In this document: positions 8,048-15,079 of the stretch, one piece after another | Position numbering within the stretch: position 1 is the first letter of the stretch | Layout of the letters: every line of letters starts with the position of its first letter | NCBI GenBank assembly: GCA_900551245.1 | Contig: URVC01000071.1 | Location: 1-16,710, forward strand | Direction of reading: 5' to 3' | Length of the DNA: 16,710 nt | Origin: an uncultured bacterium | GTDB taxonomy: Bacteria > Verrucomicrobiota > Lentisphaeria > Victivallales > Victivallaceae | The notes under the pieces: model-generated | The model's input: the letters and a program-made list of their open reading frames with translations, nothing else | What the model was told of the DNA's origin: nothing | Database searches by the model: none | Made by a program: the position numbers and the translations under genes

Positions 8048-8875
8048 ATGAAACGTTGGCTGCTGGCCGGAGCCGCAATGCTCACACTGGGAAACGCCGC
8101 GGAACCGGAGCTGTCGAGCTCCCGGTTCGGGGAATTCGAGGTTACCGCAATTCAGGACGCCGCCACGACGATGCGGCAGACGCTCTTCGCCGCCCTGCCG
8201 GAACAGGAGTTCCGCCGCCTGGCCGGCGGAGACGCGGCCCCTGCCTCAGTCAACGTCTTCCTGCTCAAACGCAACGGGAAACAGATCCTCGCCGACACCG
8301 GATACGGCGGCAGCCGGGGCGCTCTGACCGCCAGGCTTGGTCAACTTGAAATCGCTCCGGAGAAGATCGATTTCATCCTGCTCACCCACATGCACGGCGA
8401 CCACATCGGCGGATTGATCGACGCGGCCGGGAAAGCGGTTTTTCCGACCACAACGATCCTGGTCTCCGCGCCGGAGCTGGCCTTCTGGCAGAAGGCTTCC
8501 GGAAGCGGCGGGGAACTCGCAAGGAAGGTGCTTGCGGCCTACGCGGGCCGGGTAAAATCGTTCCAATACGGCGATGAGGTGCTCCCCGGAATCCGGGCGC
8601 TCGACGCCACCGGACACACGCCGGGGCACACCGTCTTCGACACCGGCTCGCTGCTGATCGTCGGCGACCTGCTCCATGCCGCGGCGATTCAGCTGCCGAA
8701 ACCGGAGCTCTGCGCCAGTTACGACATGGATCCGGAGAAATCGGTTCAGACGCGGCGGCGCTTTCTGGATCTCGCCGCCGACGCGAAGCGCCCGGTTGCC
8801 GGAATGCATCTGCCGGCTCCCGGCATCGTGCTCATCCACCGGAGCGGGAACGGCTACACCGCCACCCCCCGCTGA
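8048..8875 (+). CDS. Exported metallo-beta-lactamase-fold hydrolase
   Basis: 275 residues starting at ATG 8048, with GAGAGG about seven bases upstream. Residues 1-18 form a signal peptide (MKRWLLAGAAMLTLGNAA), so it acts in the periplasm or outside. The dinuclear metal site is complete: H114, H116, D118 and H119 in THMHGDHIGG, H190 (with H194) in ATGHTPGHT, D207 in IVGDLLH and H254 in AGMHLPAPG. The ADTGYGG strand before the metal motif is typical of the family. The pattern resembles lactonase/AttM-like or generic MBL hydrolases; the substrate cannot be read. It is transcribed away from operon 1 and converges on operon 2, ending at a shared hairpin. Nothing ties it directly to glycan breakdown except position. 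Confidence 0.9.
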   Translation: MKRWLLAGAAMLTLGNAAEPELSSSRFGEFEVTAIQDAATTMRQTLFAALPEQEFRRLAGGDAAPASVNVFLLKRNGKQILADTGYGGSRGALTARLGQLEIAPEKIDFILLTHMHGDHIGGLIDAAGKAVFPTTTILVSAPELAFWQKASGSGGELARKVLAAYAGRVKSFQYGDEVLPGIRALDATGHTPGHTVFDTGSLLIVGDLLHAAAIQLPKPELCASYDMDPEKSVQTRRRFLDLAADAKRPVAGMHLPAPGIVLIHRSGNGYTATPR

Positions 8876-8896
8876 ACGGTTCAACCGTCGATGGTT

Positions 8897-8921
8897 CCGG
8901 GAGGGCTCTCCGCCCTCCCGG
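8897..8921. terminator. Strong hairpin between convergent genes
   Basis: CCGGGAGGGC, loop TCTCC, GCCCTCCCGG: a perfect 10-bp GC-rich stem in the 93-bp gap between the MBL gene (plus) and the GH36-like gene (minus). It lies 21 and 47 bases past their stops and can fold on either transcript. Neither strand has a T-run after it, so it may be a tail-less terminator or a 3'-end protecting structure. A smaller hairpin (ACGGT-TCA-ACCGT) follows the MBL stop directly. Confidence 0.55.
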
Positions 8922-8968
8922 GGAAAATCCCGCCTGCCGGAATATGGAGAACCGGCAGAAAGTCTCCC

Positions 8969-10915
8969 CTATTCGGCCTCCGCCTCTCCGGCCGTCGGCT
9001 TCCGGCGGCGGAGCGCCCGGAGCAGCGCCGTCCCATGGGCAGGAATCCGGACCGGAAACGGATTCCCGGCAACGCACTCTCCCAGCCGGCATGCGTTCCG
9101 GCAGTCGAACAATTCATAGCGTTCCCCGGGAATCACTCGTGGAATCCATTCCAGATGGAGCGGCACCTCCGCCGTCTCCTCCCCCAGCCAGTTGTTCAAC
9201 ACGATCAGCAGAGCGCCCCGACTGCGGCAGTAGAGCATCCGGGGCAGCGTCTCCGCCTCCAGCACCGGCGGAATCGCCGCCGGAAACCTCCGTCGCGGCA
9301 GCAGCCACTTCAAGAGCGCCAGACGATCCGGATCAAATCCCCGGAAACGCTCCGACACGCACACCCCCCCGCCGCCGATGAGCTGATTCACCACGATGGA
9401 AAACGCCTCCTCGTCGGTGAAACACCCCCGGGAGAGGTGCAGATTGAGCGGATTGTCCTTCCACGCCCGGTCGTTGCGCCGCAGTTGCAGAGCATCCGGA
9501 TCGGTACTCCAGAGCTCATTGTAGAAGTTGCGGTGCAGATTCTGGGCGATGCGGTTTACGTAGGCGGAGATCTCCGAATCCTCCGCCCGCCAGTGTCCCC
9601 GCAGGTCGAATCCGGAACGGACCAGATTCACCAGCCCTGCCGATCCCTCGTACAGGCCGCCGCAGGCGTCGATCACTCCGTCCTCGCCCACGCCTGCCCG
9701 GATCAACTCCAACCCGTGCCGATAGGCCTGCGCCCGATTTTTTCCGGGATCGTGGAACCGGGCGTCCGCCGTCAGAAACACCGCCCGCAGGAAATCCAGC
9801 TTGAAGTAGCCGTATCCCCACCGCCGGAACTTCCGGAACAGCGACACCAGATACGCCTCCGCCGCCGGATGAAACGGATCCACCACCCGGCACGCCCCCT
9901 TCACACACTGAAACCGGCAGAACTCCTCGGCGCTGTTGCGGAGAAACATCTCCGGATTCTGCCGGACAACCTCCGCCTGCTCCTCGACGACGAAGGGGGC
10001 ACACCAGAGTCCGGGCAGAATGCCGCGGCGGCGGATTGCACGGGCGACCCGGGCCATGCCGCCGGGGAATTTCACCTCCTCCGCCTCCCAGTCGCCGAAA
10101 CAGTTCTCCCAGCCCATGTCGATCTGAAATACGTCGAAAGGCAGATGTTCGCGGTCAATGAAACGGAGATTTGCAAGCACCTCCCGTCGATCGATGTCCG
10201 CCCCGTAATAGTACCAGGTGCAGTAGATGTTCCGACAGGGTGAATGCAGCGTTCCCGTGGTTCGGGCCACCCGCCGCGCGTGGCGCAGCATCAGCTCGCG
10301 GACGGAATCCGTCCCGAAGTCCAGATAGAGCGAATGCGGCCGGAGCGTTTCTCCGGGCGCCAGCACCACTGCGTCGAACTCCACGGTCGCCGTGACGGCC
10401 ACCAGCCGGCTCCGGGCCTCGTCGCTCTCGACGACAAGATCCGACAGGTGGCGCGTCTGGCCGTCGAACCCGATGAAACAGTGGGACGTCCCCGCTTCAT
10501 CGGAGAGTGCCAGCCCCGGGTCGCAGTGGAACGAGTGCGGCAGCGTCTCCTTTTCCTCCATTTCGCACCAGGCAACTCCGCCTCCGGCAATGATCTCCGA
10601 GCTGTCAAAGGCGGCATTCCGCAACGCCGCATCCACCCGCGCCGGATGAAACGGCCCCGGCACATCGTTCTTCTGCCGGGCCAGACGGGTCACGACGCAA
10701 CGCTCGAAGGGAAACGGCAGGCACGGCTCCGCCAGCCGCAGCAGCGGCAGCCGAGGCACCCGCACCGGTTGCGTCCCTGCGTTTTCCACAGTAAAATCAA
10801 ACCGGAACAACCGGGCGGAACAACGGTGAAAACGGCCGGAGAGCCGCAGCTCCCGCACCGGCACTTCCGGAACTTCTGCACACCAGCGGACACCCGGGAT
10901 TTGAAACATCGGCAT
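8969..10915 (-). CDS. GH36-like alpha-galactosidase, cytoplasmic
   Basis: About 648 residues, without signal peptide. Residues 1-240 look like the N-terminal beta-supersandwich of GH36. The catalytic barrel begins near RNIYCTWYYYGADI and contains FDVFQIDMGWENCFGDWE, then KFPGGMARVARAIRRRGILPGLWCAP cut as usual for the family. The nucleophile is D374 in GYFKLDFLR and the probable acid/base is D437 in VRSGFDLRG, 63 residues later as in known GH36 enzymes. A beta-rich domain closes the protein. Such enzymes remove terminal alpha-galactose by a retaining mechanism; related activities such as alpha-N-acetylgalactosaminidase cannot be excluded. It lies 13 bp after the pseudopilin in operon 2. The start is uncertain: ATG 10915 has GAGGA ten bases upstream, while TTG 10921, two codons earlier, has GAGG about five bases upstream. 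Confidence 0.88.
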   Translation of the reverse strand: MPMFQIPGVRWCAEVPEVPVRELRLSGRFHRCSARLFRFDFTVENAGTQPVRVPRLPLLRLAEPCLPFPFERCVVTRLARQKNDVPGPFHPARVDAALRNAAFDSSEIIAGGGVAWCEMEEKETLPHSFHCDPGLALSDEAGTSHCFIGFDGQTRHLSDLVVESDEARSRLVAVTATVEFDAVVLAPGETLRPHSLYLDFGTDSVRELMLRHARRVARTTGTLHSPCRNIYCTWYYYGADIDRREVLANLRFIDREHLPFDVFQIDMGWENCFGDWEAEEVKFPGGMARVARAIRRRGILPGLWCAPFVVEEQAEVVRQNPEMFLRNSAEEFCRFQCVKGACRVVDPFHPAAEAYLVSLFRKFRRWGYGYFKLDFLRAVFLTADARFHDPGKNRAQAYRHGLELIRAGVGEDGVIDACGGLYEGSAGLVNLVRSGFDLRGHWRAEDSEISAYVNRIAQNLHRNFYNELWSTDPDALQLRRNDRAWKDNPLNLHLSRGCFTDEEAFSIVVNQLIGGGGVCVSERFRGFDPDRLALLKWLLPRRRFPAAIPPVLEAETLPRMLYCRSRGALLIVLNNWLGEETAEVPLHLEWIPRVIPGERYELFDCRNACRLGECVAGNPFPVRIPAHGTALLRALRRRKPTAGEAEAE

Positions 10916-10928
10916 AAACAATATATCC

Positions 10929-11666
10929 TCAGTAAGCCTTCCGCACGACGCCGTCGTAGGCCCACACGTCGCCCCGGGTCAGATTGAAGGAATGCCAGAC
11001 CTGTTTGATCCGCTCCGCGAACTCCGCCGGTTGCAGAGCGGCGCAATGTCCGTCTCCGAAGAGCAGATTATCCGCCCGCCCGTGGGTGCCGCCGAAGCCC
11101 TTGGTGTCGGTGGCGCCGATCATGATCTGACTGAAGCCGGTGATCGGCGAGGTTCTCGTCTCCCGGCAGTCCCCCAGCGCGGGCGTCATCGAAGGACTTT
11201 TCACCCGTTTCCAATCCATGAACTTCCAATTCACCCCGTCGACGGAGGCGGTATAGCGCAAATCGTCCGGATAGGCGTTGGACTGCGTCACCTCCCACGC
11301 ATCCGGGTAAAGTCCGCCGTAGGTATGGTTGGAGTTCGTGGCAAACGAGATCAGCGACGGGCAGAAATACTCCTTGTCTTCAAGCGGCTTGACATATTGG
11401 GGAATCCCTTTGAGCGGCGCGCTCCAGGAGTTGCAGAGATTCTCCGCATTGTAGGCATAGTAGAGCTGGAGATCGCGACTGTTGTCGAGATAGGTGCGCA
11501 GATAGATGCCCAGCGTCTTCAAATTGGAGGCACAGGAGATCTGTCGCGCCCGCTCCCGCGCCTTGTTCAACGCCGGCAGCAGCATTGCCGCCAATATGGC
11601 GATAATCGCAATTACTACGAGGAGTTCAATAAGGGTAAAATGGGGAATGTTTCGTGCTGATTTCAT
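10929..11666 (-). CDS. H-X9-DG type II pseudopilin-like protein (second copy)
   Basis: 245 residues. It has a nine-residue leader MKSARNIPH followed by FTLIELLVVIAIIAILAAML and LPALNKARERARQ, the prepilin cleavage and helix signal with Glu at +5. The residue at the cleavage point is His, not Gly. The C-terminal motif H-GRADNLLFG-DG fits H-X9-DG exactly. Between them is a variable, presumably beta-rich head with several Cys (ISCAS, FCPSL, LGDCRE). It shares the N-terminal helix and the end motif with the other pseudopilin in the window but little of the head, so the two probably serve different ligands or partners. Its ATG overlaps the stop of the upstream hydrolase (ATGA), with AGGA just before the start. 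Function within the family is not established. Confidence 0.9.
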   Translation of the reverse strand: MKSARNIPHFTLIELLVVIAIIAILAAMLLPALNKARERARQISCASNLKTLGIYLRTYLDNSRDLQLYYAYNAENLCNSWSAPLKGIPQYVKPLEDKEYFCPSLISFATNSNHTYGGLYPDAWEVTQSNAYPDDLRYTASVDGVNWKFMDWKRVKSPSMTPALGDCRETRTSPITGFSQIMIGATDTKGFGGTHGRADNLLFGDGHCAALQPAEFAERIKQVWHSFNLTRGDVWAYDGVVRKAY

Positions 11667-13762
11667 TTGTCCTGTTCCTTTCGGCTGGAGTGATTACCGA
11701 TGCTTGTCGTTTCACCATGGAAACGGGTTTCATACAGCGTTTCCGCCAGAGAGCGGCTTGCCGCCGCCATTTCGGCATAGGGGGTGTCGGTGACATCGAC
11801 GAAGCCGAAGGGGCGGTTCTCGCCGGTGCCGCCGCCGTTGCGGCCCGCCAGCGGTTGATCCTGATAGCAGTACCAGTGCGCGCCGACGATGCGCGGATTG
11901 GCCAGCATCGACTCCCAGTTGCGCCGGAACGCCTGCGCCCGGTCCGCCTGCGTCATCCCTGCGGTACGGTCGATGAACCGGCCCCGGTCGCTGACCAGAA
12001 ACGAAAACTCACTGATCAAAATCGGCACATCCGCCGCGCCCGGTCCACCGTCCAGACGCTCGGAAACCGGCTGGTAGGTGTTGATCGAGAGGACGTCACA
12101 GAAGCGGGAGGCGATTGCGATCACGTCACCGCGCAAAAAATCGACCGGCATGTTGCGGGCTCCGAGATAGAGATGATTCGGCGCGTTGCGACGGATCATC
12201 GCCCGGCATTCGGAGTAGAACTGTTCCACCAGCGCCCGGCTGAACTCCTTGAGATCGGCGGCGGCGTTCTCGACGTCGTAGCGTTTTTCCCGCGCGGCGA
12301 GAAACTCCGCAAACGAAGGGAATTTCGCATTCCACGCCCGATTCAGCGCTTCGATGGAACGGTATTTCTGCTGAAGGCGCCGGGCAAATTCCCGCTTGGC
12401 GGCCATCTCCGGCGGAGCGACCGTCACCTCCTCCGCCAGCAGCCTCTCATCGAACACCAGCTCGTTGAAGACAAAATAGCCGATGCACCAGGGGTCGGAC
12501 GCGGTGAACTGCCACTCCTCGGCAAAGAGGGCATCCAGCGCCTTGCCGAATGCCGGATCGAAGGCGTCATAGAATTTGCGGTTCGGGAAACGCGCGCTTT
12601 TGAGCTTGTCGCCGAACTCCACCATATAGGGCATGCGGCGCGCCCGATACAGCTCCGGCATGGTCCAGGCCCCGAGGGTATTGAATCCCCAGCGGGTGAG
12701 CCGGAGGAAGGTATGGTCGACCCAGCGCTCCTGCCGGAAGGGCTGATACTTCCGCTCCAGATTCCGCCGGCAGAACGGCGGAATGCCAGAAGACGGCAGC
12801 GGTTCGGCGAACCAGTTGGCCACGTTTCGATTGTTCCCGGTGTCGACGACGCGCACCGCATTCATGCCGAACGAGAGAAAAAGCCGTCCCTCCGGATCGA
12901 TCAGAGTCCACTTTCCCGCCACCTTTTCGGTTCGGAAAAAACCAGTCGCCTTTCTCTGCGGTCCGTCGCTCCATCCGCCGAAACGGTTCCGGCCGGACAG
13001 CGGCGGAAGTGCGGCCAGCTGCCGCCGTTCAGCGGCCAGAAGCGGAGGAAGCTCCTCATCGTGATGGATTTTCCCCGGCCACTCCGCATGGACGTACTGC
13101 CCGTACCGGTCGATGAATGGGAAAAATTTCGCAGGCGAAGTGAGGGCAACGCAGCGCGAAACGGTTCCCGACAGCCGGATATCGGTGACGACGATGGTAC
13201 GGCCCTCTGTGCATTCGCCGGGGAAATCGTCCGTCGTGGTAATGCAGATCCCCGTCGTGCGCTCCGGGTAGACATTCGGGAAGGCGCACGCCCCTTCCGG
13301 CGCATTGTCAATTCGACCGAGATCCACCGCGCAGGCGGGATCCACCCGGGAAAATTTCAGTGATAATTTCCGTTTTTCCCGCGGGGCGAGCAGAAAAAAG
13401 CTCATCGTCTGCCGTTCCTTCCCTTCCTGCGTCAGCGTCTGGAGCCGGAGGAACACCGGAACCATGCTCTCCTCGCAGTTCTCCACGGTCGCCGACAGAG
13501 TCGACCAGGAGGAGAAATCCCAACATTTTCCCGTGGCGGGACTGAGAACTACCGCAGGGAAACGCGCCTTTTTCCCGGGGGCATACTCCCCGGGGAAGAA
13601 GGTGACCCGCACCCCGTCGCGACCATCCGCAAGTTTCTCAATCCGGTTGCGCGGATAGACCCGCTGCACGGTAAAGTCCTCATTTTCAAGCGTCAGACCG
13701 GCAAAAGCAACCTGACACGACGCCGCAACAGCGGCAATAGCAACCATGCGAATCCATCTCAT
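11663..13762 (-). CDS. Exported GH50/agarase-like glycoside hydrolase
   Basis: 699 residues from ATG 13760-13762, chosen because AGGAG lies about seven bases upstream and a clean signal peptide follows (MRWIRMVAIAAVAASCQVAFAG). A longer in-frame start at 13864 would add 34 residues and cover the promoter. Residues about 25-230 are beta-rich. The catalytic barrel starts at GKWTLIDPEGRLFLSFGMNAV, much like GH50 agarases. The probable acid/base is E434 in GYFVFNELVF and the probable nucleophile is E585 in PILISEFSFL. The end (HWYCYQDQPLAGR, then GENRPFGFVDVTDTPYAEM) also fits that family. GH50 members cleave beta-linked galactose bonds in agar, but activity on another galactan is possible. It is the first gene of operon 2 and overlaps the pseudopilin start by four bases. 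Confidence 0.78.
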   Translation of the reverse strand: MRWIRMVAIAAVAASCQVAFAGLTLENEDFTVQRVYPRNRIEKLADGRDGVRVTFFPGEYAPGKKARFPAVVLSPATGKCWDFSSWSTLSATVENCEESMVPVFLRLQTLTQEGKERQTMSFFLLAPREKRKLSLKFSRVDPACAVDLGRIDNAPEGACAFPNVYPERTTGICITTTDDFPGECTEGRTIVVTDIRLSGTVSRCVALTSPAKFFPFIDRYGQYVHAEWPGKIHHDEELPPLLAAERRQLAALPPLSGRNRFGGWSDGPQRKATGFFRTEKVAGKWTLIDPEGRLFLSFGMNAVRVVDTGNNRNVANWFAEPLPSSGIPPFCRRNLERKYQPFRQERWVDHTFLRLTRWGFNTLGAWTMPELYRARRMPYMVEFGDKLKSARFPNRKFYDAFDPAFGKALDALFAEEWQFTASDPWCIGYFVFNELVFDERLLAEEVTVAPPEMAAKREFARRLQQKYRSIEALNRAWNAKFPSFAEFLAAREKRYDVENAAADLKEFSRALVEQFYSECRAMIRRNAPNHLYLGARNMPVDFLRGDVIAIASRFCDVLSINTYQPVSERLDGGPGAADVPILISEFSFLVSDRGRFIDRTAGMTQADRAQAFRRNWESMLANPRIVGAHWYCYQDQPLAGRNGGGTGENRPFGFVDVTDTPYAEMAAASRSLAETLYETRFHGETTSIGNHSSRKEQDK

Positions 13763-13796
13763 AAAACTCTCCTGTTTTCGTCTGCTTTCCCTATTT

Positions 13797-13825
13797 ATTA
13801 TACTTGAAAAAATCATCGACGGGAA
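13797..13825 (-). promoter_or_regulatory. Promoter of operon 2, weak -35
   Basis: Minus strand has a perfect TATAAT (13797-13802) with, 17 bases upstream, TTCCCG (13820-13825), which matches only three of six -35 bases. A good -10 with a poor -35 is usual for promoters that need an activator, which fits the divergent AraC-type gene. The leader would be about 28 bases. Confidence 0.55.
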
Positions 13826-13831
13826 TATATT
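13804..13831 (+). promoter_or_regulatory. Promoter of the XylR-like regulator
   Basis: TTGAAA (13804-13809), 16-base spacer, TATATT (13826-13831). It overlaps the operon 2 promoter on the other strand almost completely, so polymerase cannot occupy both at once. The start would be near 13838, giving a leader of about 35 bases without an obvious ribosome site. Confidence 0.5.
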
Positions 13832-13836
13832 AAAAA

Positions 13837-13864
13837 ATGAATAACGTACATAATTTATGAACAA
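13837..13864. promoter_or_regulatory. Candidate AraC-type direct-repeat operator
   Basis: ATGAATAA (13837-13844) and ATGAACAA (13857-13864) are seven-of-eight identical direct repeats spaced exactly 20 bp, two helix turns. They lie about 50 and 70 bases upstream of the predicted operon 2 start, where an AraC-family activator would bind, and within the regulator's own leader, where binding would repress it. A CATAA-T-TTATG palindrome (13849-13859) overlaps. Short AT-rich matches, so tentative. Confidence 0.3.
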
Positions 13865-13872
13865 TTTCGATC

Positions 13873-15021
13873 ATGAGCAAACACATTCTCTGCGCCCTGG
13901 TCGACCGCCAGCCGGAAGTGCTCGAAGCGATCTGCCGGGTCGGCCGGAAATACCACTGGCTGATCGAACACGCCGACCGCACCATCTATCGGAACTGGCA
14001 CGGCGACGGCGTGATCTCCGACTACCTTTCGCGGAAAGAGCTGAAGCGAATCCGCAACTTCTCCACAACCCCGATCGTATCGCGGCAGCTGGCCTCCGGA
14101 GGCAACATCCGGGGAATTCATACCGATACCCGCAAACTTGCCGGGATGGTGATCGACTATTTTCAGTCGCTGGGATTTTCCGAACTGGCGATTGCCGGAG
14201 CCAGAAAGTGGCCGGGAGAACTGGAGGGGATTCCCCAGGATCCCGGCGTCACCTTCGAAGAGCTGGCGGCGAAGCGCGGTCTCACCCTCTCCTGCTGTTA
14301 CTGGGCGCCTGACCTTCACGAGACGCAGGTGGAATCCTATGACCGGATTCAGAGGAAGCTCGAGGAGTTTTTCCGAAGCCTGCCCCTCCCCGCGGCTCTC
14401 TTCGTAAAAAACCGGACCAATCTGAACGTCATCTACCGGGTGCTGGAAACGCTGGAGATCAAGGTTCCGGACGATCTGGCGATTCTCTGCAACTCCGACT
14501 CTCCGCTGCTGACCGAAAACGCACCGGTTCCCACCTCCTACATCGCCGGAGAACCCCGTCAGGTCGGCACTCTGCTGGCGGAAACGCTGGAACGCATGAT
14601 CGACGGCGAAGAGGTGCCGGAAGAAACCATCTGGCTGGAGCCCCATTCCATCGTGACGCGCGAAAGCACCGCCACGTTAGTGTTTCCCAATGCGAAGCTC
14701 AAACGTGCGGTCGATTTTCTGCACAGAAACGCCTCTGCGGCAATCAGTGTCGTCGATGCGGCAGAGGCCGCAGGAATCTCGGCCAGCATGCTCAACCGGC
14801 TCTTCCAGAAATATCTGCACACCGGCGCCTACGACTACCTCGCCGCGTTGCGCATGAACGAAATCCGGCGGCTTCTGGCGGAGACAGACCTCCCGCTCGC
14901 CGCGATTGCCGTCCGGACCGGATACAGCGGCAAAGTGGCCCTCTCCACCGCCTTCCGGAATCTGCACGGAATCTCTCCGGGGCAGTACCGGCGACAGAAT
15001 CGCCGCTCCGCCGGCACCTGA
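13873..15021 (+). CDS. XylR-like AraC-family transcriptional regulator
   Basis: 382 residues. Residues 1-265 match a LacI-type, periplasmic-binding-protein-like sugar sensor (IRGIHTDTRKLAGMVIDYFQ, then ALFVKNRTNLNVIYRVLE, then KVPDDLAILCNSDSP). Residues about 273-375 hold the double helix-turn-helix of AraC (SVVDAAEAAGISASMLNRLF as the first, LAAIAVRTGYSGKVALSTAF as the second, then HGISPGQYRR). This sensor plus AraC layout is that of E. coli XylR, which activates sugar genes. It lacks the N-terminal LacI HTH. It is divergent from operon 2 with overlapping promoters, so it most likely activates operon 2 in response to a sugar. The start ATG 13873 has no clear ribosome site; an ATG 16 bases upstream is out of frame. 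Confidence 0.88.
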   Translation: MSKHILCALVDRQPEVLEAICRVGRKYHWLIEHADRTIYRNWHGDGVISDYLSRKELKRIRNFSTTPIVSRQLASGGNIRGIHTDTRKLAGMVIDYFQSLGFSELAIAGARKWPGELEGIPQDPGVTFEELAAKRGLTLSCCYWAPDLHETQVESYDRIQRKLEEFFRSLPLPAALFVKNRTNLNVIYRVLETLEIKVPDDLAILCNSDSPLLTENAPVPTSYIAGEPRQVGTLLAETLERMIDGEEVPEETIWLEPHSIVTRESTATLVFPNAKLKRAVDFLHRNASAAISVVDAAEAAGISASMLNRLFQKYLHTGAYDYLAALRMNEIRRLLAETDLPLAAIAVRTGYSGKVALSTAFRNLHGISPGQYRRQNRRSAGT

Positions 15022-15043
15022 ACGGAGTTTTCCCCGGCCGCAC

Positions 15044-15072
15044 TTGCCGCAGGCTCGAAAGAATGATATATT
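15044..15072 (+). promoter_or_regulatory. Candidate promoter of the ABC permease
   Basis: TTGCCG (15044-15049), 17-base spacer, TATATT (15067-15072), in the 58-bp gap after the AraC-type gene. The -10 ends only seven bases before the ATG at 15080, so the message would begin at or next to the start codon. Confidence 0.45.
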
Positions 15073-15079
15073 ATCCATT

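Noticed and set aside
11663..13864. Longer start of the GH50-like gene at 13864
   Set aside because: It would put the promoter elements inside the coding region and hide the signal peptide; ATG 13762 has AGGAG and an immediate signal sequence.
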